Source: JACDCA01 sp963810305 (lineage in GTDB: Bacteria; Acidobacteriota; Vicinamibacteria; Vicinamibacterales; 2-12-FULL-66-21). Taken from it: a DNA stretch of 64,000 bases. Positions 45,302 through 54,553 of this stretch are shown in pieces. How positions within the stretch are numbered: position 1 is the stretch's first letter; the number at the start of each line of letters is the position of its first letter. Both the position numbers and the translations under genes were made by a program. The stretch covers positions 310,001 through 374,000 of the forward strand of contig CAWEMY010000017.1 of assembly GCA_963810305.1 (NCBI GenBank), written 5' to 3'. Under the pieces are notes generated by a model. The model did not search any database and was not told the origin of the DNA. It saw nothing but the letters and a program-made list of their open reading frames with translations.

Positions 45302-46834
45302 TTACGGTTCCACCTTGTAGATGATCATCTCGGGCCATGGATACCCGCGGGGAGGTGTGAAGCGCGCAACTTCGCGCATCCGGGAAAACAACGCGCGGTA
45401 CTCTCCGTATTCGCGCGGGAACTTCTGTGGAGACTCGAAGTACGGGCCGTAGCATTGCGACGAGGCGACGATGTAGTCGACACCCTGGGCGACGTAGTCC
45501 TGATACGTCAGATCGCGAAGCTGCCGGACGTTCGTGCCTTTGAACGATCGCGTCGGCGCCACAAGATTTCTCGCCTCGATCACTACCGTGTCATCTCCCG
45601 GGACGTTCGACATGATCCATTGGTAGGTGTGCCGCACAGTGGCAGCCCCATGGGTACGGTTGAAGCCGATTGCCTGAATACCGGGTGGAACAATCACGCC
45701 GACGGCCAACGCGACAATCAGAGCCGTCCGCACCACCCGCGGGATTGAAAACCGGCGCAGGAGATTCACTCCGGCAACAACCGCGACGGCGGCGAAGATG
45801 CAGAGGAATGGGACCAGCGGTAATACGTAGCGTCCGAAGACCATCGCCTGGCGCGAAATGAACCAGAAGAAGATGAGCGGAAACACGACTGCCAGCGTCC
45901 AGCGAACCCGGCCCGGTCCATTGATGGCCCGGACGGCACCAAAGATCAGACCGCCGATGATGGCGAGCATCCCCGGCCACCAGAAGGCGTTCAACAGATG
46001 CTTGAGATACGTGATGGCCGGGGCATCCGGTGGATGCTTGCCAGCGTAGCTCCTCATCAGTACGGCATACCCGTTGAGAAACCCTGGCAGGTCGAGCACC
46101 GTGTACGGCGCCGCCAGAAGAAAAGCCCCCGCGGCACCACCGACTGCGGCGAGCGCACCGGCGAGACGCGATGGCCGCACGCCGTGCGTCATCCAGGCGG
46201 CGATCAGCGGCAGCAACAGCACGAGGGCACCTGTGTACTTCGTGGCTGCGGCAAGGCCAGCGGCAGCACCGGCCAGCAGAAACGCCATGGCGCGCGCCTG
46301 TTCATGGGCGCGTAACGCAAGCAAGAAGGCCAGGGTCACGAAAAACGTCACCGGCACGTCGGTGAGGACGTAATGCGACTCCCGAACGTGCAGCGGCATC
46401 ACCGCCATCAAACTCGCGGCGACGAGTGCGTAGCGCGTCCCCCAGCGCAGGCCGATGAAGTACACCAGCGCGACGGTTGCGGTGCCCAGCGTGGCGGTGA
46501 CGGCGCGGGCCCACAGGTAGAACTGTTCAGGACGCGCATCCGCCAGGGTGTACCACTCGCCTCCCATTGCTCCGCTCAGAAACCGCAGGCACGCGACCGC
46601 GAGCTGGACGTAGATGTAGAAAGCGGGGTAGTCATAGAACCGGGGGTTGAAATCGCCGGAGCGCATCATCCCAAGCGCGCGGTCCATGATCTCCGGTTCG
46701 TCGACGCTCAGCGAATAGGGAAGGCCAGCCCCGAGGGACCAGAAACGCAACACCGCCGCCGCCACCACGATTGTCGCGAACGTTGCGGTCGATTTCCGCA
46801 TGTCGCTCGCTTCGCGCCACTCGCGCTCAGTCAT
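45302..46834 (-). CDS. Glycosyltransferase family 39-type membrane protein
   Basis: A 510-residue polytopic protein of the dolichyl-phosphate-mannose mannosyltransferase/ArnT type. Catalytic-looking acidic motif SVDEPEIMDRAL appears in the first periplasmic loop after helix 1 (ATIVVAAAVLRFWSLGAG). Later come YPAFYIYVQLAVACLRF, HVRESHYVLTDVPVTFFVTLAFLLALR and about ten helices. It should transfer sugar from a lipid-linked donor to a glycan, lipid or protein in the periplasm. It heads a minus-strand group together with the downstream membrane protein. Confidence 0.85.
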   Translation of the reverse strand: MTEREWREASDMRKSTATFATIVVAAAVLRFWSLGAGLPYSLSVDEPEIMDRALGMMRSGDFNPRFYDYPAFYIYVQLAVACLRFLSGAMGGEWYTLADARPEQFYLWARAVTATLGTATVALVYFIGLRWGTRYALVAASLMAVMPLHVRESHYVLTDVPVTFFVTLAFLLALRAHEQARAMAFLLAGAAAGLAAATKYTGALVLLLPLIAAWMTHGVRPSRLAGALAAVGGAAGAFLLAAPYTVLDLPGFLNGYAVLMRSYAGKHPPDAPAITYLKHLLNAFWWPGMLAIIGGLIFGAVRAINGPGRVRWTLAVVFPLIFFWFISRQAMVFGRYVLPLVPFLCIFAAVAVVAGVNLLRRFSIPRVVRTALIVALAVGVIVPPGIQAIGFNRTHGAATVRHTYQWIMSNVPGDDTVVIEARNLVAPTRSFKGTNVRQLRDLTYQDYVAQGVDYIVASSQCYGPYFESPQKFPREYGEYRALFSRMREVARFTPPRGYPWPEMIIYKVEP

Positions 46835-46868
46835 TCACAACTCTTCTCGTCATCGTCCTCTCGTCTGC

Positions 46869-47098
46869 GTAGTCCAGCCCTTCAGGGCTGCCCCATCGGA
46901 AGAGCGTCCAGCCCTTCAGGGCTGTCCCATCGGAAGAGCGTCCAGCCCTTCAGGGCTGCTTCGTTAACGCGGCCCGTGAACACGGCAGCCCTAAAGGGCT
47001 GGACTACGACAGCACCCTAAAGGGCTGGACGCCCTTCGATGGTCAGCCCTAAAGGGCTGGACGCCCTTCGATGGTCAGCCCTAAAGGGCTGGACTACG
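46869..47098. repeat. Seven-copy AGCCCTnnAGGGCT array in two opposed blocks
   Basis: Three copies of GTCCAGCCCTTCAGGGCTG run one way (46869-46958), then four of CAGCCCTAAAGGGCTGGAC run the other (46985-47098), separated by CCATCGGAAGAGC or CGCCCTTCGATGG spacers. The spacers are themselves inverted copies. The whole region (230 bases) could fold into one long hairpin with many small ones. It lies between the divergent GT39 and methyltransferase genes and fills the 291-base gap with no gene; the promoters of both must overlap it. Confidence 0.88.
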
Positions 47099-47125
47099 GG
47101 ATAAAATTTCCCAGCACAACCGTAC

Positions 47126-47879
47126 ATGGACCGTCTTTTAGAAGCAACGCGCCGCGCGGAACAACGCCATTTCTGGTTTCGCGGTTTTCGCGCCTTCGTC
47201 CGCCCACTCATTGCCGACGCGGTCGCCGGCCTGCCATCGGCGAGGATCCTCGACTGCGGATGCGGCACCGGCGCGAATCTTGTCATGCTTGGCGAATACG
47301 GCCGCTCCTACGGTTTCGACATCAGCTGGGACGGGCTTCAATTCGCACGCGATTACGGTCAGGCCGCGATCGCGCACGCGTCGATCACCCACATCCCGTT
47401 CCGCGACGCCAGTTTCGACGTCGTGACAGCGTTCGACGTGTTGTACTCCCTCTCGGAAGAACAGGAAGTGGCGGCCGTCGAGGAAGATCTTCCGCGTTCT
47501 CCGTCCTGGCGGTTCCCTCATCGTCAACGTCGCCGCTCTGAAGATCCTTCGCGGCAGTCATTCGGTCTTCGGCGCCGAGCTCCGCCGCTCCACGCGTCGC
47601 CGGTTGCGCGCGCTTCTCTCTGGGCACGGCTTCGACGTCCAGCGACTCACGTATACCAACTTTGCGCTTTTCCCTCTGATGCTTGCCGTGCGCACCGGCC
47701 AACGCGTCATGGGTCTCGCGACGCCGGAAGAGAGTGGAGGAGACATCGTCGTGCCGGCGACGGTATTGAACGAGACCCTTTCTGCGATGCTGGAGCTCGA
47801 AGCGACGGCATTACGGCGTATCGACATGCCGATCGGCAGCTCCCTCCTGTGCGTCGCGCGCCGCCCGCCAGCGGGTTAG
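47126..47879 (+). CDS. SAM-dependent methyltransferase (one frameshift)
   Basis: A class I methyltransferase: motif I ILDCGCGTGANLVML, motif II YGFDISWDGLQFA, IPFRDASFDVVTAFDVLYSL. The frame changes near 47478, after which IFRVLRPGGSLIVNVAALKILRG continues the family's post-motif III block. The total length is about 250 residues. It is the only plus-strand gene in this region, divergent from the GT39 gene. The 3' end overlaps the convergent DUF2062 gene by about 69 bases. It probably acts on a glycan or lipid intermediate; no substrate can be inferred. Confidence 0.82.
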
Positions 47880-48317
47880 GAGCGGCGCCGTGACGAAGTA
47901 GGCGGCGATCCCCAGGACGATCGCGCCCGCGATGGACCCCACGAGAAAACTCCAGAAGAACGGTGCGACCAGGTCGAACGCCTGCGATCGGAACTCCCTG
48001 CTGTAGAACGACAACTCCATCAGCGCGTCGAACCTCCGGCCGAAGTCAGCAGCAATCGGCCGATTCAGCATCAATCCGCCGGCGATCGTCGTCAGCGTGT
48101 ACCACGGCACAATGATCCATGGCAGGTTCACGCACAGGCCGATGAACACTGCCGGACGGTTCAATCTGAGGAGAAACGCGGCGGTCATGCCGACCAGGAT
48201 CTGCAGTCCGAGGAACGGGGAGAAACTGAGAAATACTCCGAGGGCAAAGGCGGCCGCCGTCCGTCGCGGCGACTCCGAGCTCCCCGCCAGCTTCTCGACG
48301 ACAGCACGCCAGTTCAT
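47811..48317 (-). CDS. DUF2062 domain membrane protein
   Basis: A 168-residue membrane protein with the DUF2062 signature: SPRRTAAAFALGVFLSFSPFLGLQILVGMTAAFLLRLNRPAVFIGLCVNLPWIIVPWYTLTTIAGG. Three or four helices follow. DUF2062 proteins are often adjacent to glycosyltransferase or lipid-modifying genes but have no defined biochemical role. ATG 48317 overlaps the end of the upstream GT4 gene by 4 bases. Confidence 0.9.
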   Translation of the reverse strand: MNWRAVVEKLAGSSESPRRTAAAFALGVFLSFSPFLGLQILVGMTAAFLLRLNRPAVFIGLCVNLPWIIVPWYTLTTIAGGLMLNRPIAADFGRRFDALMELSFYSREFRSQAFDLVAPFFWSFLVGSIAGAIVLGIAAYFVTAPLLTRWRAARDAQEGAADRHVDTP

Positions 48318-49549
48318 CGAGCGGCTGCTCCTCGAGCGAGCAGTTCGGCGTAGAGCGAGAGCGTTTTGTCTGCCGCGGACGTCCACGAGAACTCGGCTTC
48401 GACGATCTCCCGACCCGCGTTCCCCATTTCTGCGAGACGCTGAGGATCCTCGAGCGCGCCACTGATTGCGGCCGCGAGCGAGGATGCGTCTCCTGCCGCG
48501 ACGACCCAGCCGTTGATGCCGTTTTTCACCTTGTCAGGCAGGCCTCCAGCATTGGTGACGACGCAGGCGCGACGGTGAGCCATGGCCTCGAGCGTGACGA
48601 GCGAGCTGCCCTCGTACAGCGTCGGGTGGACGAAGAGGTCCGCCGCCTCGTACCACGCGTGCAGCTCTCGATCCTCCAGACGACCCGCAAGGATCACGTT
48701 CTGGGTGAGCCCGGCGTCGCTGACAATCTTTTCGAGCCGGGCGCGAAAAGGTCCGGCGCCGACAATCACCCAGCGCCATGGTTCTCGCGCGATACGGCCC
48801 GAGTGCTCCTTCAGAGCGGCGAGAGCGGCGGCAAGGATGTGAAATCCCTTGTTCTCTTCGAGCCGTCCGACGCTCAGGAGCGTTATCGCTCCGGTCTTCA
48901 GAGGCGCACCGTCGGCGGGGCCCGCCAACGCATCGACCTGCATCAGATCCAGCGCGTTCGGGATCGTATGGATCTTCTCGTCCGGAATGCCCAGATGCGC
49001 GCGCACCGCCGGCTCCAGTGCGCGGTCGGTGGCGATGACGGCATCCGCTCGGCGCGCGCAGGCGATAACGGCGCGGCGCAGCGGCAGGTAGCCGAGGCGC
49101 TTGAGCGGCGCCCTCGAAGGATCCGTCGCGCCAAACTCTTCGAGCCCCTGCGGATTCAAGACCAGCGGCGCCGGCAATGAACGCCGCCGGCGCGCGTAGC
49201 CGAGGACGCTCGCGCCGAAGCCATGGACGATGTCCGCCTCGCCGCGTTCGACCATTTCGGCCGAAAGGGCGCCGGCGCGAAGACCGAACAGCGGATACGC
49301 CGTGCTCCGATCGATGACCGTCGTGCCACGGCGTCCTGCGCCAGGGAACGTCCGGTACGGCACGAACCGAACCGCAACCCGCGGATGGATCGCATCAGCC
49401 GCGACCTCATGGAGCGGTGTGCGCGTGATGACCGTGACCTGCGCATCCCGCATCGCCAGATGCCGCGCCAGGTCGTAGACGCTGCGCTCGAGGCCCCCCA
49501 GGCCGTGGATCGGAAACACCGAGCGCGCGACGACAACGACGCGGATCAT
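48314..49549 (-). CDS. Glycosyltransferase family 4 protein
   Basis: A 411-residue GT-B enzyme. N-domain: GLGGLERSVYDLARHLAMR. Donor-binding C-domain: LLSVGRLEENKGFHILAAALAAL, VGAGPFRARLEKIVSDAG, NVILAGRLEDRELHAWYEAADLFVHPTLYEGSSLVTLEAMAHR (EGSSLVTLEAM is the E-x7-E motif region). It transfers a sugar from a nucleotide donor to a growing surface glycan. Directly downstream of another GT4 gene, on the same strand. Confidence 0.92.
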   Translation of the reverse strand: MIRVVVVARSVFPIHGLGGLERSVYDLARHLAMRDAQVTVITRTPLHEVAADAIHPRVAVRFVPYRTFPGAGRRGTTVIDRSTAYPLFGLRAGALSAEMVERGEADIVHGFGASVLGYARRRRSLPAPLVLNPQGLEEFGATDPSRAPLKRLGYLPLRRAVIACARRADAVIATDRALEPAVRAHLGIPDEKIHTIPNALDLMQVDALAGPADGAPLKTGAITLLSVGRLEENKGFHILAAALAALKEHSGRIAREPWRWVIVGAGPFRARLEKIVSDAGLTQNVILAGRLEDRELHAWYEAADLFVHPTLYEGSSLVTLEAMAHRRACVVTNAGGLPDKVKNGINGWVVAAGDASSLAAAISGALEDPQRLAEMGNAGREIVEAEFSWTSAADKTLSLYAELLARGAAAR

Positions 49550-50878
49550 CTATTTATCGCCGGGGCCCCCTGCACCCCGGCTGGCTCGCTCCGTTACGCG
49601 GGACCCGCCGCCCGCTCCACTCCGCTCGCTTGGCGTCAGCAGTTCCGCGTACAAAGCGTCTACGCGAGCCGCCACCGATGAAGCTTCGAATTTCTCACCG
49701 GCGCGCTGGGCCGCGGCCATTCCGAGCCGCGTTCGCAGCTCGGCGTCGCTCCTCAGGCGCCTGACATCCGTCGCAAGTTCTTCCGGCGAATCCGACAACA
49801 GACCGGTGACTTCGTCCTCGATGATGTCGGGCGTGCCTCCGGTGTTCATCGCCGCGATTGGAATGCCGAGCGCGCTTGCCTCGATGAGGACGCGGCTCAG
49901 GGATTCGGGGCCGGACGATGGGAAAACCAGCATGGTCGCGTGCGCCAGCCATGTCGCTGTTTCGGACGGATCGAGCCAGCCGAGAAGACGAATGTCTTTG
50001 CCGCTGTGCGCGGCCTGGCGTTCGAACCGAACGCGGTCCGGTCCGTCTCCGACGATGATGAGCGGCCAGTCGAGGTCGGCGCGTTTGACGACGTCGGTGA
50101 GGTAGGCCGTCCCCTTGTTCGGGGCCAACTTGCCGACATACAGGGCGTACGGTCCGATCATCGGTGGCGCCGCGGCGGCCCGGTCGCGTACGGCGTTGGT
50201 GTCTACGGGATTCGGGATGACCTCGATGCGCGCCCGCTCGAGGACGGGTGCACGCGCCTTGAGATCCGCGGCGATCCTGGAACTGACGGCAATCACCGCG
50301 TTCGCGTGCAGGAGCGCATTCTGCTTTCGCCGCAGGTTGGCTTCCAGATAGGTGCGCACCACCGAGGTTGCGAGGCCCGTCACCCCGATGCGAGGCCGCC
50401 CGCGGTGAATGCCCGCGACGCGTGAGCAGCCGGGGCACAGCGCAAGATCTCGCGGGCCGTGAATGAGATCCGACCGATAGCACACCGGCCAGTAGTCGCG
50501 GACGGTGCAGACAGAAGGGATGCCGGTCTTTTGTGCCGCTTCGACCGCGGGGACCGACGACATGACGTGTTGCCCGTGGACGATGGCGATCCGCTCATCG
50601 GCGATCAGCTTCACCAGTCGCTTGCCAACGATGCGGTAGGCGCGTTCGTTCTTCAGGTAGTTCCGAATCCCTGGAACCGGCGGGGCGAAGACCTGATAGT
50701 CGATCACCCGAAATCCGTCGTAGTTCGCCTCCCGCTCGACACCGCGCTTCGCCGCGCTGACTTTCACGACGAGCACCTGGTGCCCGCGGTTACGCATCGC
50801 GCGCGCGAGCTCGTACGTGCTCCACCCGCTGCCGCCGCACTTCGGCGGAAACGAGTCAGTGACCAGGAGTAGATTCAT
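49550..50878 (-). CDS. Glycosyltransferase family 4 protein
   Basis: A 442-residue GT-B enzyme: N-domain PKCGGSGWSTYELARAMRNRGHQVLVV; C-domain YALYVGKLAPNKGTAYLTDVVKRA, VGDGPDRVRFERQA, IRLLGWLDPSETATWLAHATMLVFPSSGPESLSRVLIEASALG. A Cys pair (ALCPGCSRVAG) and preceding DYWPVCYRSDLIHG are seen in some GT4 enzymes of this type. Its stop immediately precedes the next GT4 start. The C-terminal tail is basic and Gly-rich. Confidence 0.92.
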   Translation of the reverse strand: MNLLLVTDSFPPKCGGSGWSTYELARAMRNRGHQVLVVKVSAAKRGVEREANYDGFRVIDYQVFAPPVPGIRNYLKNERAYRIVGKRLVKLIADERIAIVHGQHVMSSVPAVEAAQKTGIPSVCTVRDYWPVCYRSDLIHGPRDLALCPGCSRVAGIHRGRPRIGVTGLATSVVRTYLEANLRRKQNALLHANAVIAVSSRIAADLKARAPVLERARIEVIPNPVDTNAVRDRAAAAPPMIGPYALYVGKLAPNKGTAYLTDVVKRADLDWPLIIVGDGPDRVRFERQAAHSGKDIRLLGWLDPSETATWLAHATMLVFPSSGPESLSRVLIEASALGIPIAAMNTGGTPDIIEDEVTGLLSDSPEELATDVRRLRSDAELRTRLGMAAAQRAGEKFEASSVAARVDALYAELLTPSERSGAGGGSRVTERASRGAGGPGDK

Positions 50879-50893
50879 TCAGCGCTTGTCGTT

Positions 50894-51047
50894 CACCACA
50901 GAGGCACAGAGGCACAGAGAAAATTAATGTAAAGGCAGAGAACACCAATCAGCAGTTCACCACCAAGGCAGAGCGACACAGATTGTTTTCATTTGTCTTT
51001 CTTGCCTTTCCAATAAATGTCTCTGTGCCTCTGTGTCTCTGTGGTTT
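50894..51047. repeat. Inverted pair of the ACCACAGAGGCACAGAG element
   Basis: A copy at 50894-50923 and an inverted copy at 51020-51047 (CTCTGTGCCTCTGTG...GTGGTTT) flank 95 bases containing a related ACCACCAAGGCAGAG segment. The second copy provides the C-terminal codons of the GT4 gene (NHRDTEAQRHL). Confidence 0.85.
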
Positions 51048-52186
51048 GAATTCCGCGATGGCGGATCCAGCGCTTCGCAGTGTGCGCGCCAGCTGTAGTC
51101 GCGGACGGCGCGTTCGCGCGCGGCGGCGCCTAGTCTCGCGCGCAGTGTCGCATCGGTCAGTCGCTCCAGCGCATCGGCCAGACCCGTAACCGGCGACGCC
51201 GGCTGATAGAGCAGGCCTTCGACGCCCCCTTCGACGAGCCTCGGGATCCGGTCGGCGGCAGGGGCGACGATCGGCAGCCCCGATGCCATGTACTCGAAAA
51301 TCTTCAGCGGCGACCAGTAGAAGCCGAGCGCCAGGGGCTTGTGCGCGGAGAGATCGAACGGCGCCACGCCGATGTCAGCCGCGGCGAGGCACGCGGGCAT
51401 CCGCTCGTGCGGCACAGGCCCAGTGAAGATCACGTTCTTCGAACCGGCGGCTTCGGTCCTGACGCGTGGAAGCTCCGGCCCGTCGCCGATGAAGAGCGCA
51501 CCGACGTTTGAGCGCCCACGCTTCTCGAGCTCCTTGATTGCGAGCGCCAGATTCACTGCCCCATGCCAGCTGCGAAAGGCCCCCGCAAACACCGCGAGCA
51601 CACCGGGTGGTCGTGTGAAGGGCAGCGGTCCCTCGGCTCCCGGGTGAAAACGATCCGTATCCGCTCCCCATTCGAGCTCGATCACTTTGTCGCGCGGCGT
51701 GCCCGGAGGCAGGATGGCAGCACTCGGTGTCACGATCAGATCGGATGCGGCGCAGATGCGCTCCCGCCGCCGCTGCATTGGTTTGACGACCAGGGCGCGA
51801 TCGACCAGCGCTTTCGGCGAGCCCGGATGATCGATGACGGGTGCGTTCACTTCGAGGACCGCCCGTGCCCCGATCTCGCGGGCAGTCAGAATCCCTTCGC
51901 CGCCGAAGTTGTAGTACCGCTCCATGATGACATCCGGCCGAAGGCGTGCCGCAATCTCGCGCACCGCGCCACGGCGCAGCCAGCGCAGCTTCGAGGACCC
52001 GAGCGGCGGCGACATCGCAATCCATTGAATGCCGGTTCTCTCCGGCATCGGCCCGTCGCCTGGAGTCACCAGCACATGGACCTCATGCCCCAGCGCCCCG
52101 AGCCCTTCGGCGACAGCAGTGACATGAACCGATCCCCCCTTGGTGCCAGGCACCGTCTGGTCGATGGCGCAGTACAGGATTTTCAT
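50957..52186 (-). CDS. Glycosyltransferase family 4 protein with repeat-derived C-terminus
   Basis: A 409-residue GT-B enzyme: MKILYCAIDQTVPGTKGGSVHVTAVAEGLGALGHEVHVL at the start; C-domain VLAVFAGAFRSWHGAVNLALAIKEL, FIGDGPELPRVRTEA, NVIFTGPVPHERMPACLAAADIGVAPFD, FYWSPLKIFEYMASGLPIVAP. ATG 52186 is chosen; the longer frame is repeat-rich. The last roughly 30 residues (SNHRDTEAQRHL onwards) are encoded by a CACAGAGGCACAGAG repeat and neighbours, so they are probably a recent extension. Confidence 0.9.
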   Translation of the reverse strand: MKILYCAIDQTVPGTKGGSVHVTAVAEGLGALGHEVHVLVTPGDGPMPERTGIQWIAMSPPLGSSKLRWLRRGAVREIAARLRPDVIMERYYNFGGEGILTAREIGARAVLEVNAPVIDHPGSPKALVDRALVVKPMQRRRERICAASDLIVTPSAAILPPGTPRDKVIELEWGADTDRFHPGAEGPLPFTRPPGVLAVFAGAFRSWHGAVNLALAIKELEKRGRSNVGALFIGDGPELPRVRTEAAGSKNVIFTGPVPHERMPACLAAADIGVAPFDLSAHKPLALGFYWSPLKIFEYMASGLPIVAPAADRIPRLVEGGVEGLLYQPASPVTGLADALERLTDATLRARLGAAARERAVRDYSWRAHCEALDPPSRNSNHRDTEAQRHLLERQERQMKTICVALPWW

Positions 52187-52229
52187 GGCCCGAACACTGC
52201 ACGCGGCGCGGCCGACGCCTTCGGCAACG

Positions 52230-52300
52230 CACGAAGCCACGGAGGCACGAAGCACGCGAACCAATTTTGTTCTTTCGTGTCTTCGGGTCTTCGAACCCTT
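52230..52300. repeat. CACGAAGCCACGGAGGCACGAAG-type repeat
   Basis: Two inverted blocks of the CACGAAGnCACGA / TTCGTGTCTTCG type, at 52230-52260 and 52274-52303, lie in the 145-base gap between the methyltransferase and GT4 genes. Confidence 0.6.
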
Positions 52301-52331
52301 CGTGCCGGCCGCAGGCCAATCGTCTCAGCGG

Positions 52332-53372
52332 TCACCTTTTCACCAACAGCGCAAAGAAAGGCCCCGACGTAATTCTCCCGAATAGCAGCAGGTCCAGCTT
52401 CATTGCCAGCGACAGCCCACGCAAAGCAGCGTACGTCGTCGGACTGCTGGCGATACGTTGTTTGGCGGAGGTCCGCGCCTCGCGGACGGCGGCGGCATCC
52501 ACGTCTGCGTTCGCTGTCGTGCCGGACGCGGTGATCCGTTTGGCGGCGCGCCGCGCCATCGCGCGTTCGGCCATCCGCATCAGGATGTTCTCGACGAAAC
52601 CGCCGACGATCGGCGTGTAGAAGCGGATCTTCGCGATGCGGAACCCGGTCGCGGCCGCGACACTCTCGAGATGCGGAATATCTCGCAACGGATTGAGATG
52701 ATCGGACTTGCGCAGGTGTTCCTGCCGCAGGTCGATCAGATCCCAGCGCTCGAGTTGCTTTGCGGCGCGGTTGATCCATTTCAGCCCGGCCGCGATCGGC
52801 GCGTTCTTGCGGACGTGGGTGTAGACAAACAGCCCGCCGCCGGGCTTGAGCACGCGGTTCGCTTCGGCCAGCATCCCCTGCAGGGCCTCGGGCGACAGAT
52901 GCTCGAGGACGTCGAGCGACCACGCCTTGTCGAACGTGTTGTCGGCAAACGGCAGCTTGCGGAGATCGGCGAGGAGAAGATCGATGTCCCGCCGCGCATC
53001 CCGCGAAAAAAACGGAGCGATATCGATCCCCATCATTGTCGCGCCAAGATCGCGGTTCCACAGCAGCGCGCGGCCGCTGCCGCATCCCAGGTCGACGACC
53101 AGCTCACCGGCGCGCGGCGCCAGGAATTCGCGCAGCATGTCGTTTCGGATCTTCGACCCGAGCAGTGGCGGTGAGACTCGCTCGTGCCTGGCGTCGACGT
53201 GCAGCGCCTCGTCCAGGTATTTCGTCTGCTCGGCGAACTGCTCGCGCGGACGCATGTCGAGATAGTCAGGCGGACTCTCATAGCTCCGGCCGCAGCCGGT
53301 GCAGACGAAGTCGCGTAGCTCGGAGCGGCAGTCCGGGCAGCGCACGATCGAGAGCAGCGCGCTGGAGATCAT
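52332..53372 (-). CDS. SAM-dependent methyltransferase with N-terminal zinc ribbon
   Basis: A 346-residue protein. The first 35 residues are a Trm112-like ribbon (CPDCRSELRDFVCTGCG). The methyltransferase domain follows: LVVDLGCGSGRALLW, GIDIAPFFSRDA, LPFADNTFDKAWSLDVLEHLSPEALQGMLAEANRVLKPGGGLFVYTHV. The C-terminal 100 residues look helical. It overlaps the next GT4 gene by 4 bases. This type is common in polysaccharide clusters, but the substrate is unknown. Confidence 0.88.
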   Translation of the reverse strand: MISSALLSIVRCPDCRSELRDFVCTGCGRSYESPPDYLDMRPREQFAEQTKYLDEALHVDARHERVSPPLLGSKIRNDMLREFLAPRAGELVVDLGCGSGRALLWNRDLGATMMGIDIAPFFSRDARRDIDLLLADLRKLPFADNTFDKAWSLDVLEHLSPEALQGMLAEANRVLKPGGGLFVYTHVRKNAPIAAGLKWINRAAKQLERWDLIDLRQEHLRKSDHLNPLRDIPHLESVAAATGFRIAKIRFYTPIVGGFVENILMRMAERAMARRAAKRITASGTTANADVDAAAVREARTSAKQRIASSPTTYAALRGLSLAMKLDLLLFGRITSGPFFALLVKR

Positions 53373-54550
53373 GCCGGGCGCGTCACTTGTGAAAACAGAT
53401 CCTCGAGCCGCTCGGCCCGTCGTGCCCAGGTGTACTGGGGTGCCGCCTTGTACGCCGCCTCCGCCAGCCGCTCGGCCAGCAACTGATCTCGCAGAAGGCG
53501 AGCGATCGCTTCCCCCATCGCGGTCGCATCACCTGGCTCCACGAGGAGTGCATTCACCTCGTCGCGAAGCACTTCCCTGATCGCCGGCAGACTGGTCGCG
53601 ACGATCGGACGACGAGCCGCCATGTACTCGAAGAGCTTCAACGGTGAGGTGAATCGCGTGGAGATGGCGGATGCCGGATTAGGAAGAACCAGCACGCGTG
53701 CCTCCGCAAGCCGCGCATCAACATCACGCGGCGGAACGTGCCCGGTGAACGTCACACGATCGGCAATCCCGAGCTCGGCGGCCAGTGCCTTCACGCGTCC
53801 GAGATCCGATTCCTTTTCATGCCCGCCAATGATCAGTCCACGGGCCTCCGGGACGCGCACGAGCGACTGCAGCAGCGCGTCCACGCCCTTCCACGCATAG
53901 AGATGACCTGCGTATGCGACGATCGGCTCCGCAGGCACCGGGCCTGGATCTCGATCTGGTAGTCGAACGCCGTCGGGGACGATGGCGAGTCGCTCGCGTG
54001 TCCCGAACCGCTCGACGAGCTCACTGGCCAGCCCCGTCGTGATCGTCACGTAGCCATCGGCATTTCGCCACACCGCTGCCTCGCGATCCGCGAGACGTTT
54101 GAGCTTCCCGGCGCTGGGACGCTGCGCGGTGGAGATCAGATCGGGCAGCGCGGCTGTGACATCCGGCGCGTAGCCGTGGGATTCGTAGACGAGCGGCGCA
54201 CGCGAACCGGAGGGCATTCTCAGAAGCGCCGCCGCAACGCCGAGGTCCCGCGTGAGGATGACATCCGCGCGCCCTTTGCCGAAGGCGCGTCCGAACACGA
54301 ACGACATGTAGCCGACCCGCTGGAGGATCCCCGCCCCGGAAGGTGTGTTCGCCCGCTCGACGACCAGGGACGCAAGCTTCGGCAGTCCATAGAACTCGAA
54401 CGGATCTCGCGCCGGTGTGTGCGTATCCGGCTTGACCACGAGGCGCACATCGTGTCCCCGCTCCGCCAGCGCATAACACGTCTCCATCGTCTGGATCCCG
54501 TTGGCGCGCTCGAGTGGAAAGCGGATGTCCGCGAAATACAGGAGACGCAT
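53369..54550 (-). CDS. Glycosyltransferase family 4 protein
   Basis: A 393-residue GT-B enzyme: FADIRFPLERANGIQTMETCYALAERGHDVRLVV; C-domain IVAYAGHLYAWKGVDALLQSL, LIIGGHEKESDLGRVKALAAELG, RVTFTGHVPPRDVDARLAEARVLVLPNPASAISTRFTSPLKLFEYMAARRPIVA (the E in LFEYMA). Directly upstream on the minus strand are membrane proteins of the same cluster. The gene overlaps the methyltransferase end by 4 bases. Confidence 0.92.
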   Translation of the reverse strand: MRLLYFADIRFPLERANGIQTMETCYALAERGHDVRLVVKPDTHTPARDPFEFYGLPKLASLVVERANTPSGAGILQRVGYMSFVFGRAFGKGRADVILTRDLGVAAALLRMPSGSRAPLVYESHGYAPDVTAALPDLISTAQRPSAGKLKRLADREAAVWRNADGYVTITTGLASELVERFGTRERLAIVPDGVRLPDRDPGPVPAEPIVAYAGHLYAWKGVDALLQSLVRVPEARGLIIGGHEKESDLGRVKALAAELGIADRVTFTGHVPPRDVDARLAEARVLVLPNPASAISTRFTSPLKLFEYMAARRPIVATSLPAIREVLRDEVNALLVEPGDATAMGEAIARLLRDQLLAERLAEAAYKAAPQYTWARRAERLEDLFSQVTRPA

Positions 54551-54553
54551 TCG

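Noticed and set aside
46869..47098. CRISPR array
   Set aside because: Repeat units are palindromic, occur in both orientations, and the intervening segments are themselves repeated rather than unique; no cas genes are nearby.
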